DNA of 64,000 nt from Enterococcus hirae ATCC 9790 (GCF_000271405.2 NC_018081.1:1232300-1296299), one strand, 5' to 3'. Positions 1-10,518 are shown, numbered from the stretch's first letter. Notes: generated from the letters alone by a model not told the origin. Numbers and translations: made by a program.

Positions 1-291
1 GAGCAATCGATGCTTCACTATCTCCATGAAACAGTGCAAGGAAAAATACCATTAGTGGGTGTAGGGAATGTCCGTAATCGCCAAGATGTTGAAGCCGTTT
101 TATCTGATGCAGAACTTGTTGCAGTCGGTCAGCAACTATTAGTTGACCCCGAATGGGCGGTCAAATTAATGGAAAATCGCGATACAGAACTTGTGACCAA
201 ACCATTTGCAAAAGCATATCAAGAACTCTATTTACCTAATCCATTGTATAATTTTTTACAGATCCGTTATCAATCAAATACTAATAGATAA
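1..291 (+). CDS. NADH:flavin oxidoreductase, Old Yellow Enzyme family (C-terminal part)
   Basis: The reading frame is open from base 1, so the gene starts left of the window and only about the last 96 residues are present. The segment IPLVGVGNVRN followed by AELVAVGQQLLVDPEW is the typical last strand and helix of the OYE TIM barrel, where the phosphate of FMN is held and where these enzymes have a 'GR.L..DP' pattern. The family reduces activated C=C bonds or other electrophiles with NADH and bound FMN in the cytosol; the substrate cannot be told from this fragment. Family call is good, specific role unknown. Confidence 0.8.
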   Translation, partial: EQSMLHYLHETVQGKIPLVGVGNVRNRQDVEAVLSDAELVAVGQQLLVDPEWAVKLMENRDTELVTKPFAKAYQELYLPNPLYNFLQIRYQSNTNR

Positions 292-326
292 GTGAAGATT
301 TATTAGTAAAGAAAGAAGAGAGAACA

Positions 327-1004
327 ATGAAAGTATTGATCGTCTTAACGAATGTGGAAAGATATAAAGGAACCGACCGTCCAACAGGGCTGTGGCTGAG
401 TGAACTGACTCATTTTTATGATGCTTTAGTCAAAAATAATATCTCAGCTGATTTTGTCAGTCCTAAAGGTGGGTATGTTCCTTTGGAGCCGAAGAGTCTG
501 GAAGCGATGGATGAAATCGATTGGAACTATTATCAGGACGAAGATTTCCGTAACCGAGCGTTAGGAAGCACCTTGAGTCCAGCTGAAGTCGACCCAAACG
601 AGTATCGTGCGATTTATTATACCGGTGGACACGGAACCATGTGGGACTTTCCTGAAGCAACGGATCTAGGAAAAATTGCTTCATCGATCTACCAAAATGA
701 CGGAATCGTTTCAGCTGTTTGTCATGGTGTAGTCGGGTTACTTCCTGTAGTTGACGTTTCTGGTCAACCGATTTTAGCGGGGAAAACGGTCACTGGTTTT
801 AGTAACGAAGAAGAAACAGCGAATGGAACAACGGACAAAGTACCTTTTCTAACAGAAGATGCCTTGAAAGAAAAAGGAGCAAACTATCAAGCAGGACCAG
901 CTTTTACAGCGGTCGTACATGCAGATGGACAGTTGTTGACCGGACAGAATCCTCAATCTGCCCATCAATTAGGAATCAAAGTCGTTGAATCTTTGAAGAA
1001 GTAA
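327..1004 (+). CDS. Type 1 glutamine amidotransferase-like / DJ-1/PfpI family protein (Hsp31-like)
   Basis: The 225-residue protein has the DJ-1/PfpI fold signature: GGHGTMWDF at about 101-109 and the nucleophile elbow AVCHGVVGL with Cys132-His133. It ends with a family-typical FTAVVHADGQLLTGQNPQSA stretch. Length and motifs fit the Hsp31/YhbO-like branch, whose members act as glyoxalases or deglycases, chaperones or general stress proteins in the cytosol; which of these applies here is not decided by sequence. It follows the OYE gene by 35 bp in the same direction, so the two may be co-transcribed as an electrophile or carbonyl stress pair (inference). Start ATG is preceded by a purine-rich GAAGAGAG. 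Confidence 0.85.
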   Translation: MKVLIVLTNVERYKGTDRPTGLWLSELTHFYDALVKNNISADFVSPKGGYVPLEPKSLEAMDEIDWNYYQDEDFRNRALGSTLSPAEVDPNEYRAIYYTGGHGTMWDFPEATDLGKIASSIYQNDGIVSAVCHGVVGLLPVVDVSGQPILAGKTVTGFSNEEETANGTTDKVPFLTEDALKEKGANYQAGPAFTAVVHADGQLLTGQNPQSAHQLGIKVVESLKK

Positions 1005-1349
1005 GTTGTTAAGGGAAAAAGTTAAGCAAAAAACGAAAATAAACAGTTCCGACGTAGGCCTTCTTATTACAGCATTATAGTAAGTCTGCCAAAAAACAAT
1101 CCAATTTAACAATAGAAGAAAACTTTATAAAGTAGAGGGTGGAATCTGAAACGTCCTCCAAAATTTAGATTTTTTAGTCTAACTGTTTGGAGTCGCTTCA
1201 GATTTTGCCCTCTATTTCTATAAAAAAATAAAAAGAATGTACAACGTAAGTCTAAAAATTGATTTTTTTATGGAGTATGAGAGGTAAAAAAACATGGTAA
1301 AATAAAAGCGGATACATAGAAAGTAACTAAGGAAGAAAGGAATGATGAA
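1005..1349. other. Intergenic region with long hairpin; no gene seen
   Basis: I see no coding frame with a ribosome binding site here. The only clear structure is the long inverted repeat at 1133-1214, which probably ends transcription of the upstream genes. The last 130 bases are AT-rich and presumably hold the promoter of the following gene, but no convincing -35/-10 pair was found. Confidence 0.5.
1133..1214 (+). terminator. Long imperfect inverted repeat, terminator-like
   Basis: The arm TAGAGGGTGGAATCTGAA at the left pairs with TTCAGATTTTGCCCTCTA at the right with few mismatches. A second block, TCCTCCAAA against TTTGGAG, extends the stem to roughly 29 bp. A small hairpin, TTAGA/TCTAA, sits in the loop, and T-rich sequence follows. 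Such long stem terminators are common between enterococcal genes. Confidence 0.7.
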
Positions 1350-2171
1350 ATGGAATTGCTAGAAAAAGAAACGTTCTATTATAAGTATAACGATCATTTA
1401 ATTGAACCCGTCCATTGTGCTTTTTTTAAAGAAGACAATAACCAAGGGATTACGAGTCATCAAGAAGCAGTACTGGCCTTTCTCACGTATTTTAATCGGG
1501 TATGGTGCATTTGGACACCAAAATTTGTGCCTGGATTAACTCAAAAATTTTCCGAAGTGCCAAAAGTTGAGGTCACACTAACCCCAGAAGTCGAAGCAAG
1601 AATAGAAGCTGAGGTAGATGCCCAAATAAAAGGAGATATACAAGGAGAGATCAAATATCTTCAAGCCGTCGGACGAAAAGTAGATCTCAAAAAGCTACAA
1701 ATTGATCATGAAGAACGCAAACAAGAGCGTTACCAAATGATAAAAGAGCTTAGAAAAGAGCGTGAAGCATTATTGATCAGATTTCCACAACTCTACGAGC
1801 GAACTGAAGAAGTAACGCTTACTTATATGGAAGAAACCTCATTTGATACTTATGACGGCTTTCCCATACGGGTCAATCCCGAAATGATGAAAGCTGATGA
1901 AATCAGTTCTACCACTTTTTTTGCCAAGGGTGGGGAATACCAAATTGCTTTTTGTAGTTATCTCCAGACCCATCGAACAATCGAAGATTTCCGACGAGTC
2001 AATCAACTTCTGTTTCCTGATCGAAGTGAGTTAGTCATTTATCAATGGCATACTGATTTTACTAACTTTTATAATGAAGGTAGAAGAGATGATGGAGCGT
2101 ATCTATGGTCGATCTATGATAAGAAACAAAAACGATTTACGGTCATTGATATTGAACTGTTTATCCCGTAG
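1350..2171 (+). CDS. Hypothetical protein, first of a tandem paralogue pair
   Basis: I do not recognise this 273-residue protein. It has no signal peptide or membrane segment. It shares with the next gene an N-terminal block (MELLEKETF..., SHQEAVLAFL.YFNRVW) and a C-terminal block (PIRVNPEMM, QLLFPDRSELVIYQW, GAYLWSIYDK, FTVID). Between them, at about residues 65-155, it carries a charged Glu/Lys/Arg-rich, probably helical or coiled-coil insert that the neighbour lacks. The start ATG lies 9 bases after AAAGGA. Tandem duplication with loss or gain of the helical insert is inferred. It may be part of an immunity-like or polymorphic gene set, but nothing in the sequence proves it. Confidence 0.7.
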   Translation: MELLEKETFYYKYNDHLIEPVHCAFFKEDNNQGITSHQEAVLAFLTYFNRVWCIWTPKFVPGLTQKFSEVPKVEVTLTPEVEARIEAEVDAQIKGDIQGEIKYLQAVGRKVDLKKLQIDHEERKQERYQMIKELRKEREALLIRFPQLYERTEEVTLTYMEETSFDTYDGFPIRVNPEMMKADEISSTTFFAKGGEYQIAFCSYLQTHRTIEDFRRVNQLLFPDRSELVIYQWHTDFTNFYNEGRRDDGAYLWSIYDKKQKRFTVIDIELFIP

Positions 2172-2492
2172 ATGATACAAAATGATTAAAAAAGGAGAGT
2201 CAAGGGTAGAACTTCCTTGGCTCTCTTTTCTTTAAGGGGAAATCAACAAAATCAAGTACATATTGTAGTTCGATTACTCCATACTACACTATTATTCATA
2301 GAGCAAAGTATTTGTTTCTTCTTTATATCTTTTTAGATCTGGAAAAGCAGTGACAATGTAATACTTATGATTTTTTCGAAGTTCGTTCTTCCTTTTTTTG
2401 TGAAAAAGTAGTTTTAAATAATTTTATAATTAAAAAGGTTTTATGATGGAATTAAAGGAAAATAGTATGGGGAAGTATAGGAGAGTGATGAA
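2172..2492. other. Intergenic region; terminator then AT-rich promoter region
   Basis: After the terminator at 2191-2231 the region is very AT-rich and contains no ORF with a ribosome binding site. It probably holds the promoter for the second paralogue, but I cannot name a firm -35/-10 pair. Confidence 0.4.
2191..2231 (+). terminator. Rho-independent terminator
   Basis: Stem GAGAGTCAAGG (2195-2205) pairs with CCTTGGCTCTC (2215-2225), followed by TTTTCTTT. Confidence 0.85.
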
Positions 2493-3086
2493 ATGGAATT
2501 ATTAGAAGAAGAAACATGGAATTTCAGAAAAAAAAGGTTTTGCTATGAATTATGCTTTTTTTATGAAGAGAATTATCAAAAGATAATAAGTCATCAAGAA
2601 GTTGCATTAGCTTTTCTTAATTACAAAAATAGACTGTGGGCGCTTAGAATTTGGGCGATTAAAACAAAAGATGGAAAGTTTACTAGTAGGGAATATGAAA
2701 AGAAGTATCAGGACACAAGAGAGGAAAAGATTATTTACACTAATTTGCGTTCATTTGATGAAATCAAAGGTTATCCTATCCAAGTAAATCCAGAGTTAAT
2801 GAATAGCAAAAAAATATCTGTCGAAGAATTTTTTGAAGAAAAAGGAACATATGAACATGCGTTTATGGATAATCCTCAAAATTTATATGGGAAAAAGGAA
2901 GATTTTATTGAAATAAACCAGCAACTTTTTCCAGAAAAAAAAAGGTTGGAAATCTATCTTTGGAATACTGAATTTACCCAATATTATAATGGGGGGCGAG
3001 AAGGACTTGGAGCATATTTATGGACAATCTATGATGTGGAGTACAAAAAGTTTATTGTAATTGATGCTTCGTTAATAATAGATTAA
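2493..3086 (+). CDS. Hypothetical protein, second of a tandem paralogue pair
   Basis: This 197-residue cytosolic protein is a shorter paralogue of the gene at 1350-2171. Shared blocks are MELLEEETW at the N-terminus, SHQEVALAFLNYKNRLW, PIQVNPELM, QLFPEKKRLEIYLWNTEFTQ and GAYLWTIYDVE with FIVIDAS at the end. The helical insert of the first copy is missing. Codon use is clearly more AT-rich than in the first copy (runs of A around 2525-2540), which suggests that the copies did not arise by a recent in-place duplication. The start follows GGAGAG by 6 bases. Function unknown. Confidence 0.7.
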   Translation: MELLEEETWNFRKKRFCYELCFFYEENYQKIISHQEVALAFLNYKNRLWALRIWAIKTKDGKFTSREYEKKYQDTREEKIIYTNLRSFDEIKGYPIQVNPELMNSKKISVEEFFEEKGTYEHAFMDNPQNLYGKKEDFIEINQQLFPEKKRLEIYLWNTEFTQYYNGGREGLGAYLWTIYDVEYKKFIVIDASLIID

Positions 3087-3168
3087 TGAGACTGGGACGA
3101 TAGTTCTTTCTCAAAAAGAAGATAAGTTCGATTTTGATTTTTATTGTCAAAATCGAACTTATTTTTTT
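3087..3168 (+). terminator. Terminator with long stem
   Basis: ATAAGTTCGATTTTGA (3122-3137) is exactly complementary to TCAAAATCGAACTTAT (3147-3162) and is followed by TTTTTTATT. The preceding GAGACTGGGACGATAGT resembles the element at 33557-33604 and looks like a shared enterococcal terminator lead-in. Confidence 0.85.
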
Positions 3169-3309
3169 ATTCTGCAAAAGTTGCCTACTTGATCTAACAC
3201 CACGGCTGTTCTTATGATCGAAGATTTGCTTCGTTTTTGAGTACATTTTTTGAAACATTAACGGTTACATGATACTCTTCAAATAGGCTATTGGAAAAGA
3301 GGGAAATGG

Positions 3310-4605
3310 ATGAGGATCGTGATCATTGGTGGTTCTTTTGCGGGGATCTATGCAGCAATTTCTTTGCGAAAAAGTTGTCCTGACAGTGAGATCATACTTT
3401 TGGAAAAACAAGACAAGATTGGGTTTATACCGAGTGGACTCAATTTACTGTTAAAAAAGCAACTCACAAGTAAAGAGCAACTTTATTGGTTGACTAAGGA
3501 AGAATTGCAAGCGCTATACGCAATTGATGTGCAAGTACGCACGGAAGTCGTTTCACTTGAAATAGCCACGAAGACTGTGTTTATCCAAAATGGGCGACAG
3601 CTTACTTTTGATACATTGGTGATTGCAACGGGTTCGAGTCAGCAATTCAAAAATGGAAACAAAAGTACGCAGATCCGCTCTGTTAAAGATATCCACTTAA
3701 AAGAATCTTTGGAACAAAGTCTTGCGAAAGCACAAAAAATTGCTGTGATTGGTGCGGGACAAGTAGGACTTGAATTAGCAGAAGGGTTATATCATCAGCA
3801 AAAAGAAATCCATCTCTATGAAAGTCGACCAACATTGTTGTTCCGTTATTTCGATCCCGAAATGGTTGAACCGTTAACACATGAGTTATTGCAACGGCAT
3901 ATCCAATTGTTTTTGAATGAACAAGTACAAACGCTCGAAGAAAACGAGCAAGTGGCCGTAGTGACGGATCAAAAAACAGAAAGCTATGATTTAGTTCTGC
4001 TAGCGAATCACACGCGTCCAGACCATCATCTCTGGCAAGATCAGTTGAAGCTAAATGAAGATGGTACGATTTGGGTCGATGAGTATTTGCAAACGTCAGC
4101 GAAGGATATTTATGCAATCGGTGATGCGATCCAAGTGACGTTCCAACCGACTCAAGAAAAAATGTATGTCTCTTTGGTCAATAATGCACTACGTACGGCA
4201 CAAGTGGTCAGTCAAACGATTAGTGGCAAACGTACGAAAGATCCGGGAACCTACCGAGCAATTGGAAATCATTGGTTTGGCTATTTTCTAGGAAGTGTCG
4301 GGCTAACGGAAGAAGAAAGTATTTTTTATCCGCAGACTGTCCGTAAAACATATTTGCTTGCCCGCTTAGCTGCGACCAATAGTGAAACGGCGAAAATCAA
4401 AGTGATGTGCAATGAAAAGGGACAATTACTTGGTGCGCAGTTGCGAAGTCGAGAGGAGATATTCGATTTATTGGATCGATTCACTCTCGCTATTGAGGAA
4501 GGCTGGACGTTAGAGAAATTATTCGAACGGGAGTTATTCTTCCAGCCAGAATATCGGTTGCCGCTTCAATTGATAAAGGTGGTTGATACGCTCGATGAAG
4601 ATTGA
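3310..4605 (+). CDS. FAD-dependent pyridine nucleotide-disulfide oxidoreductase family protein, Nox/Npx-like, without redox Cys
   Basis: The 431-residue protein has an N-terminal Rossmann motif (IIGGSFAGIYAA), an ATG motif before the NAD domain (LVIATGSS), a second Rossmann motif (IAVIGAGQVGLELAEG) and the FAD-contacting DIYAIGDAI. It therefore has the layout of NADH oxidases, NADH peroxidase and CoA-disulfide reductases. In those enzymes a cysteine near residue 42 (SFLSCG) is the redox centre; here the segment reads GFIPSGLN, so that Cys is replaced by Ser. The C-terminal dimerisation domain is present. Either flavin-only NAD(P)H oxidation or another electron acceptor is inferred. The Mga-like gene overlaps its end by 11 bp, indicating translational coupling. 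Confidence 0.8.
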   Translation: MRIVIIGGSFAGIYAAISLRKSCPDSEIILLEKQDKIGFIPSGLNLLLKKQLTSKEQLYWLTKEELQALYAIDVQVRTEVVSLEIATKTVFIQNGRQLTFDTLVIATGSSQQFKNGNKSTQIRSVKDIHLKESLEQSLAKAQKIAVIGAGQVGLELAEGLYHQQKEIHLYESRPTLLFRYFDPEMVEPLTHELLQRHIQLFLNEQVQTLEENEQVAVVTDQKTESYDLVLLANHTRPDHHLWQDQLKLNEDGTIWVDEYLQTSAKDIYAIGDAIQVTFQPTQEKMYVSLVNNALRTAQVVSQTISGKRTKDPGTYRAIGNHWFGYFLGSVGLTEEESIFYPQTVRKTYLLARLAATNSETAKIKVMCNEKGQLLGAQLRSREEIFDLLDRFTLAIEEGWTLEKLFERELFFQPEYRLPLQLIKVVDTLDED

Positions 4606-6055
4606 ACAATTACTAGAGAAAAAAGAGCAGTTGCAAGTGCTGATTCTTAGGGACATGGTGTTGCATGGTGGAACTGTAGGCACGAATCAATTAAGGGAAC
4701 AAGTCAATCTTTCTAAAACATCATTTGATCAATATATAGCAGAAATCCCAATGATCGGTAGGATGATGGGGAAGAAAGTAGCAATCAAAAGAAATGAATT
4801 TCAAGTCACATTAGAGTTGGCTGAAGATGTCAGCTTAGAAAAAATCATTCTATTCTTAGTTCAACAAAGCTTGAAATTCAATCTGCTTGTTTATTTATTA
4901 GAACATCACCAAGCATCGATCGTTCGTCTAGCGACAGCGTTTAATATCAGTGAATCTTCTGTCTTTCGTAAGATCAAAGAATTGAATCAGTTACTGCAAG
5001 AATTTTCTCTACAAATCAAAAATGGCCAACTCTATGGTGAGGAATTGCAAGTTCGTTATTTCTACTATGTGTTATTCCAATTTATCTCTGAATCACAACG
5101 TCCCCTTTTCTTACAACAGACGCCTGATAAAGCGCCACTTATTTTAGGATTGGAGCGAGCCTTAGAAACGACATTCTCTCAAGAGTCAGCTAGTAAAATC
5201 GCCTGCTGGCTGGGGATCACTCGTAAACGGCTATTGAGTGAAAAAACGACGTTTGCTACATTGAAAGAAAAGAAAATACTTTACCAAAAGGATCGTTTGT
5301 ATCAAGCACTTGATCCGGTCATTTCACTTTATTTAAGTCGGACAGCTGCTGAGATCAGTGGCTATGAGCCTTTAATGTTTTACAGTTTTTTTGTCTCGTT
5401 TGCTGTGTTATCAGAAGAACATTTTTATCAATATGATTTAACCCGAAGCAAAAAATTACCAACAGCTGTATTAGATACGTACATTAGAGAAACGATGTTG
5501 TGGCACTATCGTCCACGAAAGTTGAAGATCAAGGAAGAAAAAGCAGTCGGTTATCAATTAGCTCAAATCGATAATGAGTTTTATTTTTTTCGAGGAGTCA
5601 TGATGATCTATGAGCCAGAGCATCTCCTGCAACAACAGAAAAAGATGTTAGGCCGCTCCCTTAGTCAATTACTCGAACGATTGAAAGAAACAACGCTGAC
5701 ACAACTACCTGCTAAACAAGGTGAAGAAGCTGCTTTAAGTTATCTCATGATTCAGTATGCCAATATTCTTATGATGATCGATTTTTATATTGCGAAATCG
5801 GTCACTATCGGAATCGATATTGAAACATTACCGATTTATCGAGTGGCATTTCAACAATTTTTGTTAAGAGAACTAAAAGGAATCAGTGGAATTGAGATTG
5901 AAAATCGACGACCAGGAAAAAAGTATGATTTAGTGATTACATTTAATCAAGAAGATCCTCATCAAAATTATTATTATTTATCAGAGTTTGCTTCAAGCTA
6001 TGATATCGCAAGGTTAAAGCAAAAAATCGAAGAAGAAAAAAAAGCAAAAAATTAA
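4595..6055 (+). CDS. Mga-family helix-turn-helix transcriptional regulator
   Basis: This 486-residue protein has an N-terminal HTH_Mga-like segment, then a second HTH (STSEL-type helix at IVRLATAFNISESSVFRKIKELNQLL), followed by a long PRD-like helical region and an EIIB-like C-terminal end. That is the layout of Mga/AtxA-type regulators, which activate virulence or sugar genes and may be controlled by PTS phosphorylation. ATG 4595 is chosen over the upstream TTG at 4583 because AAAGGTGG lies directly before the TTG and 12 bases before the ATG. It overlaps the flavoprotein gene and precedes glpK by about 110 bp. A role in controlling either neighbour is inference only. Confidence 0.75.
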   Translation: MKIEQLLEKKEQLQVLILRDMVLHGGTVGTNQLREQVNLSKTSFDQYIAEIPMIGRMMGKKVAIKRNEFQVTLELAEDVSLEKIILFLVQQSLKFNLLVYLLEHHQASIVRLATAFNISESSVFRKIKELNQLLQEFSLQIKNGQLYGEELQVRYFYYVLFQFISESQRPLFLQQTPDKAPLILGLERALETTFSQESASKIACWLGITRKRLLSEKTTFATLKEKKILYQKDRLYQALDPVISLYLSRTAAEISGYEPLMFYSFFVSFAVLSEEHFYQYDLTRSKKLPTAVLDTYIRETMLWHYRPRKLKIKEEKAVGYQLAQIDNEFYFFRGVMMIYEPEHLLQQQKKMLGRSLSQLLERLKETTLTQLPAKQGEEAALSYLMIQYANILMMIDFYIAKSVTIGIDIETLPIYRVAFQQFLLRELKGISGIEIENRRPGKKYDLVITFNQEDPHQNYYYLSEFASSYDIARLKQKIEEEKKAKN

Positions 6056-6056
6056 A

Positions 6057-6098
6057 AACTGTCAAAAAAACAGAAAATAAATGTTTTTTTGGCAGTTT
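6057..6098 (+). terminator. Inverted repeat, probable terminator of the Mga-like gene
   Basis: AACTGTCAAAAAAAC pairs with GTTTTTTTGGCAGTT (one G-T pair) around an 11-base loop. The T-run is inside the 3' arm rather than after it, so termination strength is uncertain. Confidence 0.55.
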
Positions 6099-6119
6099 CT
6101 AAAAAATGAATCGGTGTAA

Positions 6120-7664
<1,545 letters not shown>

Positions 7665-7678
7665 AGGGAGGGAATGTC

Positions 7679-9502
7679 ATGTTTTCAAGAGGAACAAGAC
7701 AAGAAAGTATTGAAAAAATGCAACACGAAAAGTTGGATCTGCTGATTATTGGTGGCGGTATCACAGGGGCTGGTGTGGCGCTTCAAGCCGCTGCATCAGG
7801 AATTAAAACGGGGCTAATCGAGATGCAAGACTTTGCAGAAGGTACTTCTTCACGCTCCACAAAATTAGTACACGGAGGGATTCGTTATCTTAAAACTTTT
7901 GACGTCGAAGTTGTAGCAGATACTGTAGGCGAACGAGCGGTGGTCCAAGGTATTGCGCCACACATTCCAAAACCTGATCCAATGTTACTACCGATCTATG
8001 AAGATGAGGGGGCAACGACGTTTAATATGTTTTCAGTCAAAGTGGCAATGGATCTCTACGATAAATTGGCAAATGTGACTGGAACAAAATATGAAAACTA
8101 TACGCTGACACCAGAAGAAGTGTTAGAACGAGAACCATTTTTGAAAAAAGAAGGGTTAAAGGGCGCTGGTGTTTATCTAGATTTTCGGAACAATGATTCA
8201 CGTTTAGTGATCGATAACATCAAAAAAGCAGCAGAAGATGGCGCTTACCTAGTAAGTAAAATGAAAGCGATTGGCTTTTTATATGAAGGAGATCAAATCG
8301 TGGGTGTCAAAGCACGTGATCTGCTAACGGATCAAGTCGTGGAAATCCACGCAAAAATAGTGATCAACACAAGTGGTCCATGGGTCGATAAAATCCGTAA
8401 CTTGAATTTCAAACGTGCGGTATCACCTAAGATGCGACCAACCAAAGGTGTTCATCTAGTCGTAGATGCTAAAAAACTGCCTGTTCCACAACCAACATAT
8501 TTTGACACGGGCAAACAAGATGGCCGAATGGTTTTTGCCATTCCACGAGAAAATAAAACGTATTTTGGAACGACAGATACGGACTATCAAGGGGACTATA
8601 CGGATCCAAAAGTAACGCAAGAAGATGTGGACTATTTATTAGATGTCATCAATCATCGTTACCCAGATGCAAACATCACCCTCGCAGACATCGAATCAAG
8701 TTGGGCAGGGTTACGCCCATTATTGATCGGTAATTCTGGTTCTGACTATAACGGTGGTGACAACGGCTCTATTTCAGATAAAAGCTTTAGCAAAGTCGTT
8801 GATACGGTTACTGAATATAAAGAAAACAAGGCTTCTCGGTTAGAAGTAGAGGATGTATTGAATCATTTAGAAAACAGCCGTGATGAAAAAGCCCCTTCTT
8901 CGATTTCTCGAGGTAGCTCATTAGAACGTGAATCGGATGGTTTGGTGACACTATCAGGTGGGAAGATCACAGACTACCGTAAGATGGCGGAGGGAGCACT
9001 AAAATTAATCCGCCAGTTGTTGAAAGATGACTACCGGATGTCAGTAAAAGAAATCGATTCGAAACATTATCCCGTTTCTGGAGGAGATTTTGATCCAACA
9101 AAACTGGAAGAAACTGTGGAAGAATTGACAAAAATCGGAGTTGAATCTGGTTTAGCAGAAGCTGATGCAAAATACATTGCAGATTTTTATGGAACCAATG
9201 CGAAAAAGATTTTTGCTTTGGCAAAAGAAATGACACCGTATGAAGGACTAAGTTTAGCTGAATCTGCTCGTTTACGTTATGGGTTAGAAGAAGAAATGGT
9301 ATTAGCACCAGGCGACTACTTGATTCGCCGCACGAATCACTTGTTGTTTGAACGTGATCAACTTGATGCAATCAAACAACCGATCATTGATGCCATTGCG
9401 TCTTACTTCGCTTGGTCAGCAGAAGAGAAGAAGCGTCAAGAAGCTCATTTAGAAGAATTGATCGCAGAGTCGGATCTACGTGAATTGAAGGGGGAAAAAT
9501 AG
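7679..9502 (+). CDS. glpO: Alpha-glycerophosphate oxidase
   Basis: The enzyme oxidises glycerol 3-phosphate to dihydroxyacetone phosphate, passing electrons from FAD to O2 and making H2O2. The N-terminal FAD motif IIGGGITGAG lies at 23-32, followed by TSSRSTKLVHGGIRYL, and the C-terminal GLVTLSGGKITDYRKMA closes the FAD site. A Ser/Asp/Glu-rich insertion of about 50 residues near 360-410 (after SSWAGLRPLL) separates lactic-acid-bacterial GlpO from GlpD dehydrogenases and is present here. The ATG follows GGGAGGG by 5 bases. It lies 14 bp after glpK and touches glpF, so the three genes form one transcript. Confidence 0.96.
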   Translation: MFSRGTRQESIEKMQHEKLDLLIIGGGITGAGVALQAAASGIKTGLIEMQDFAEGTSSRSTKLVHGGIRYLKTFDVEVVADTVGERAVVQGIAPHIPKPDPMLLPIYEDEGATTFNMFSVKVAMDLYDKLANVTGTKYENYTLTPEEVLEREPFLKKEGLKGAGVYLDFRNNDSRLVIDNIKKAAEDGAYLVSKMKAIGFLYEGDQIVGVKARDLLTDQVVEIHAKIVINTSGPWVDKIRNLNFKRAVSPKMRPTKGVHLVVDAKKLPVPQPTYFDTGKQDGRMVFAIPRENKTYFGTTDTDYQGDYTDPKVTQEDVDYLLDVINHRYPDANITLADIESSWAGLRPLLIGNSGSDYNGGDNGSISDKSFSKVVDTVTEYKENKASRLEVEDVLNHLENSRDEKAPSSISRGSSLERESDGLVTLSGGKITDYRKMAEGALKLIRQLLKDDYRMSVKEIDSKHYPVSGGDFDPTKLEETVEELTKIGVESGLAEADAKYIADFYGTNAKKIFALAKEMTPYEGLSLAESARLRYGLEEEMVLAPGDYLIRRTNHLLFERDQLDAIKQPIIDAIASYFAWSAEEKKRQEAHLEELIAESDLRELKGEK

Positions 9503-10219
9503 ATGAGTGCAGAAATGACGCAGATCATGGGAGAATTTATTGGTACGATGATTTTAGTTTTACTTGGTGATGGGGTATGTGCTGCGGTTAACTTGAACAA
9601 GAGTAAAGCCCAAGCTTCTGGTTGGATCGTGATTGCTTTCGGTTGGGGACTAGCCGTTACAATGGCTGTCTATATTTCCGGATTTATGGGACCTGCTCAT
9701 TTGAATCCAGCCGTATCTTTAGCGATGGCGATGACCGGTGCAATTGGCTGGAACCTAGTGATTCCGTTTATTATTGCGCAAATGTTAGGTGCGATCGTCG
9801 GTGCTGTTTTAGTTTGGTTGACGTATTTACCACATTGGAGTGTGACAAAAGACCAAGGCGCAATTTTAGGTACATTTGCGACAGGTCCTGCCATTCGAAA
9901 TTATCCAGCGAACTTTATCACCGAGTTGATCGGTACTTTCGTTTTAGTACTAGGACTATTAGCGTTTGGACAAAACTCATTTGCCGATGGTACGAATGTC
10001 TTTGCTGTCGGAGGTTTGATCTTAGCAATCGGTCTTTCCCTAGGAGGACCAACTGGCTATGCGATCAACCCAGCTCGTGACCTAGGTCCACGTCTGACCC
10101 ATGCGATTCTACCAATTGCAAACAAAGGAAACTCAGACTGGGGCTATTCATGGATACCAGTAGTAGCGCCAATGGTCGGAGCTGTCGTGGCTGTGGGCAT
10201 GTATATGTTGATGGTATAA
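9503..10219 (+). CDS. glpF: Glycerol uptake facilitator (aquaglyceroporin)
   Basis: This 238-residue MIP-family channel has six predicted membrane helices and the two half-helix motifs HLNPAVS (NPA at 68-70) and INPARD (NPA at 189-191). Asp after the second NPAR is typical of glycerol-conducting GlpF rather than of water-specific aquaporins. It starts one base after the glpO stop, with GGGGAAAAA as ribosome binding site. Glycerol enters here, is trapped by GlpK and oxidised by GlpO. Confidence 0.95.
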   Translation: MSAEMTQIMGEFIGTMILVLLGDGVCAAVNLNKSKAQASGWIVIAFGWGLAVTMAVYISGFMGPAHLNPAVSLAMAMTGAIGWNLVIPFIIAQMLGAIVGAVLVWLTYLPHWSVTKDQGAILGTFATGPAIRNYPANFITELIGTFVLVLGLLAFGQNSFADGTNVFAVGGLILAIGLSLGGPTGYAINPARDLGPRLTHAILPIANKGNSDWGYSWIPVVAPMVGAVVAVGMYMLMV

Positions 10220-10255
10220 AAAGGCGGTAAAGTGTGTTATTCATTAATAAATAAT

Positions 10256-10298
10256 CTAAAAAACGGTAAAATAGTTCTTCTATTTTATCGTTTTTTAG
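10256..10298 (+). terminator. Terminator after glpF
   Basis: CTAAAAAACGGTAAAATAG (10256-10274) pairs with CTATTTTATCGTTTTTTAG (10280-10298) with one G-T pair. The T-run is in the 3' arm. It ends the glp operon. Confidence 0.8.
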
Positions 10299-10447
10299 CA
10301 CTTGACAAAGAACAGCATTTTAAAAATGGGTTATTGAAGATCGCAAAATCAACGGGGTGCTTTGCTGACAACCAGAAAATTTTTTTAGATTTGTTCATGG
10401 GTCTTGATTGAACTAACCAGAGTGAAATAAAGGGCTTTCGTTTTTGA
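10299..10447. other. Intergenic, nothing recognised
   Basis: AT-rich sequence between the glpF terminator and the promoter of the MutS2-like gene. I see no ORF with a ribosome binding site and no strong structure. Confidence 0.4.
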
Positions 10448-10476
10448 TTGACAGTGACAGCTAAACTTGCTATAGT
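10448..10476 (+). promoter_or_regulatory. Sigma-A promoter of the MutS2-like gene
   Basis: TTGACA at 10448-10453, 17-base spacer, TATAGT at 10471-10476. Transcription should start near 10483, leaving a leader of about 250 nt before the ATG at 10731. Confidence 0.85.
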
Positions 10477-10518
10477 GAATTTGAAAATAAATAAAACCTA
10501 GATGAATGAGGTATTTTG

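Noticed and set aside
9622..10080. 152-codon plus-strand frame inside glpF
   Set aside because: It is an out-of-frame shadow of a full-length aquaglyceroporin with both NPA motifs, and it is Cys/Arg-rich with no ribosome binding site.
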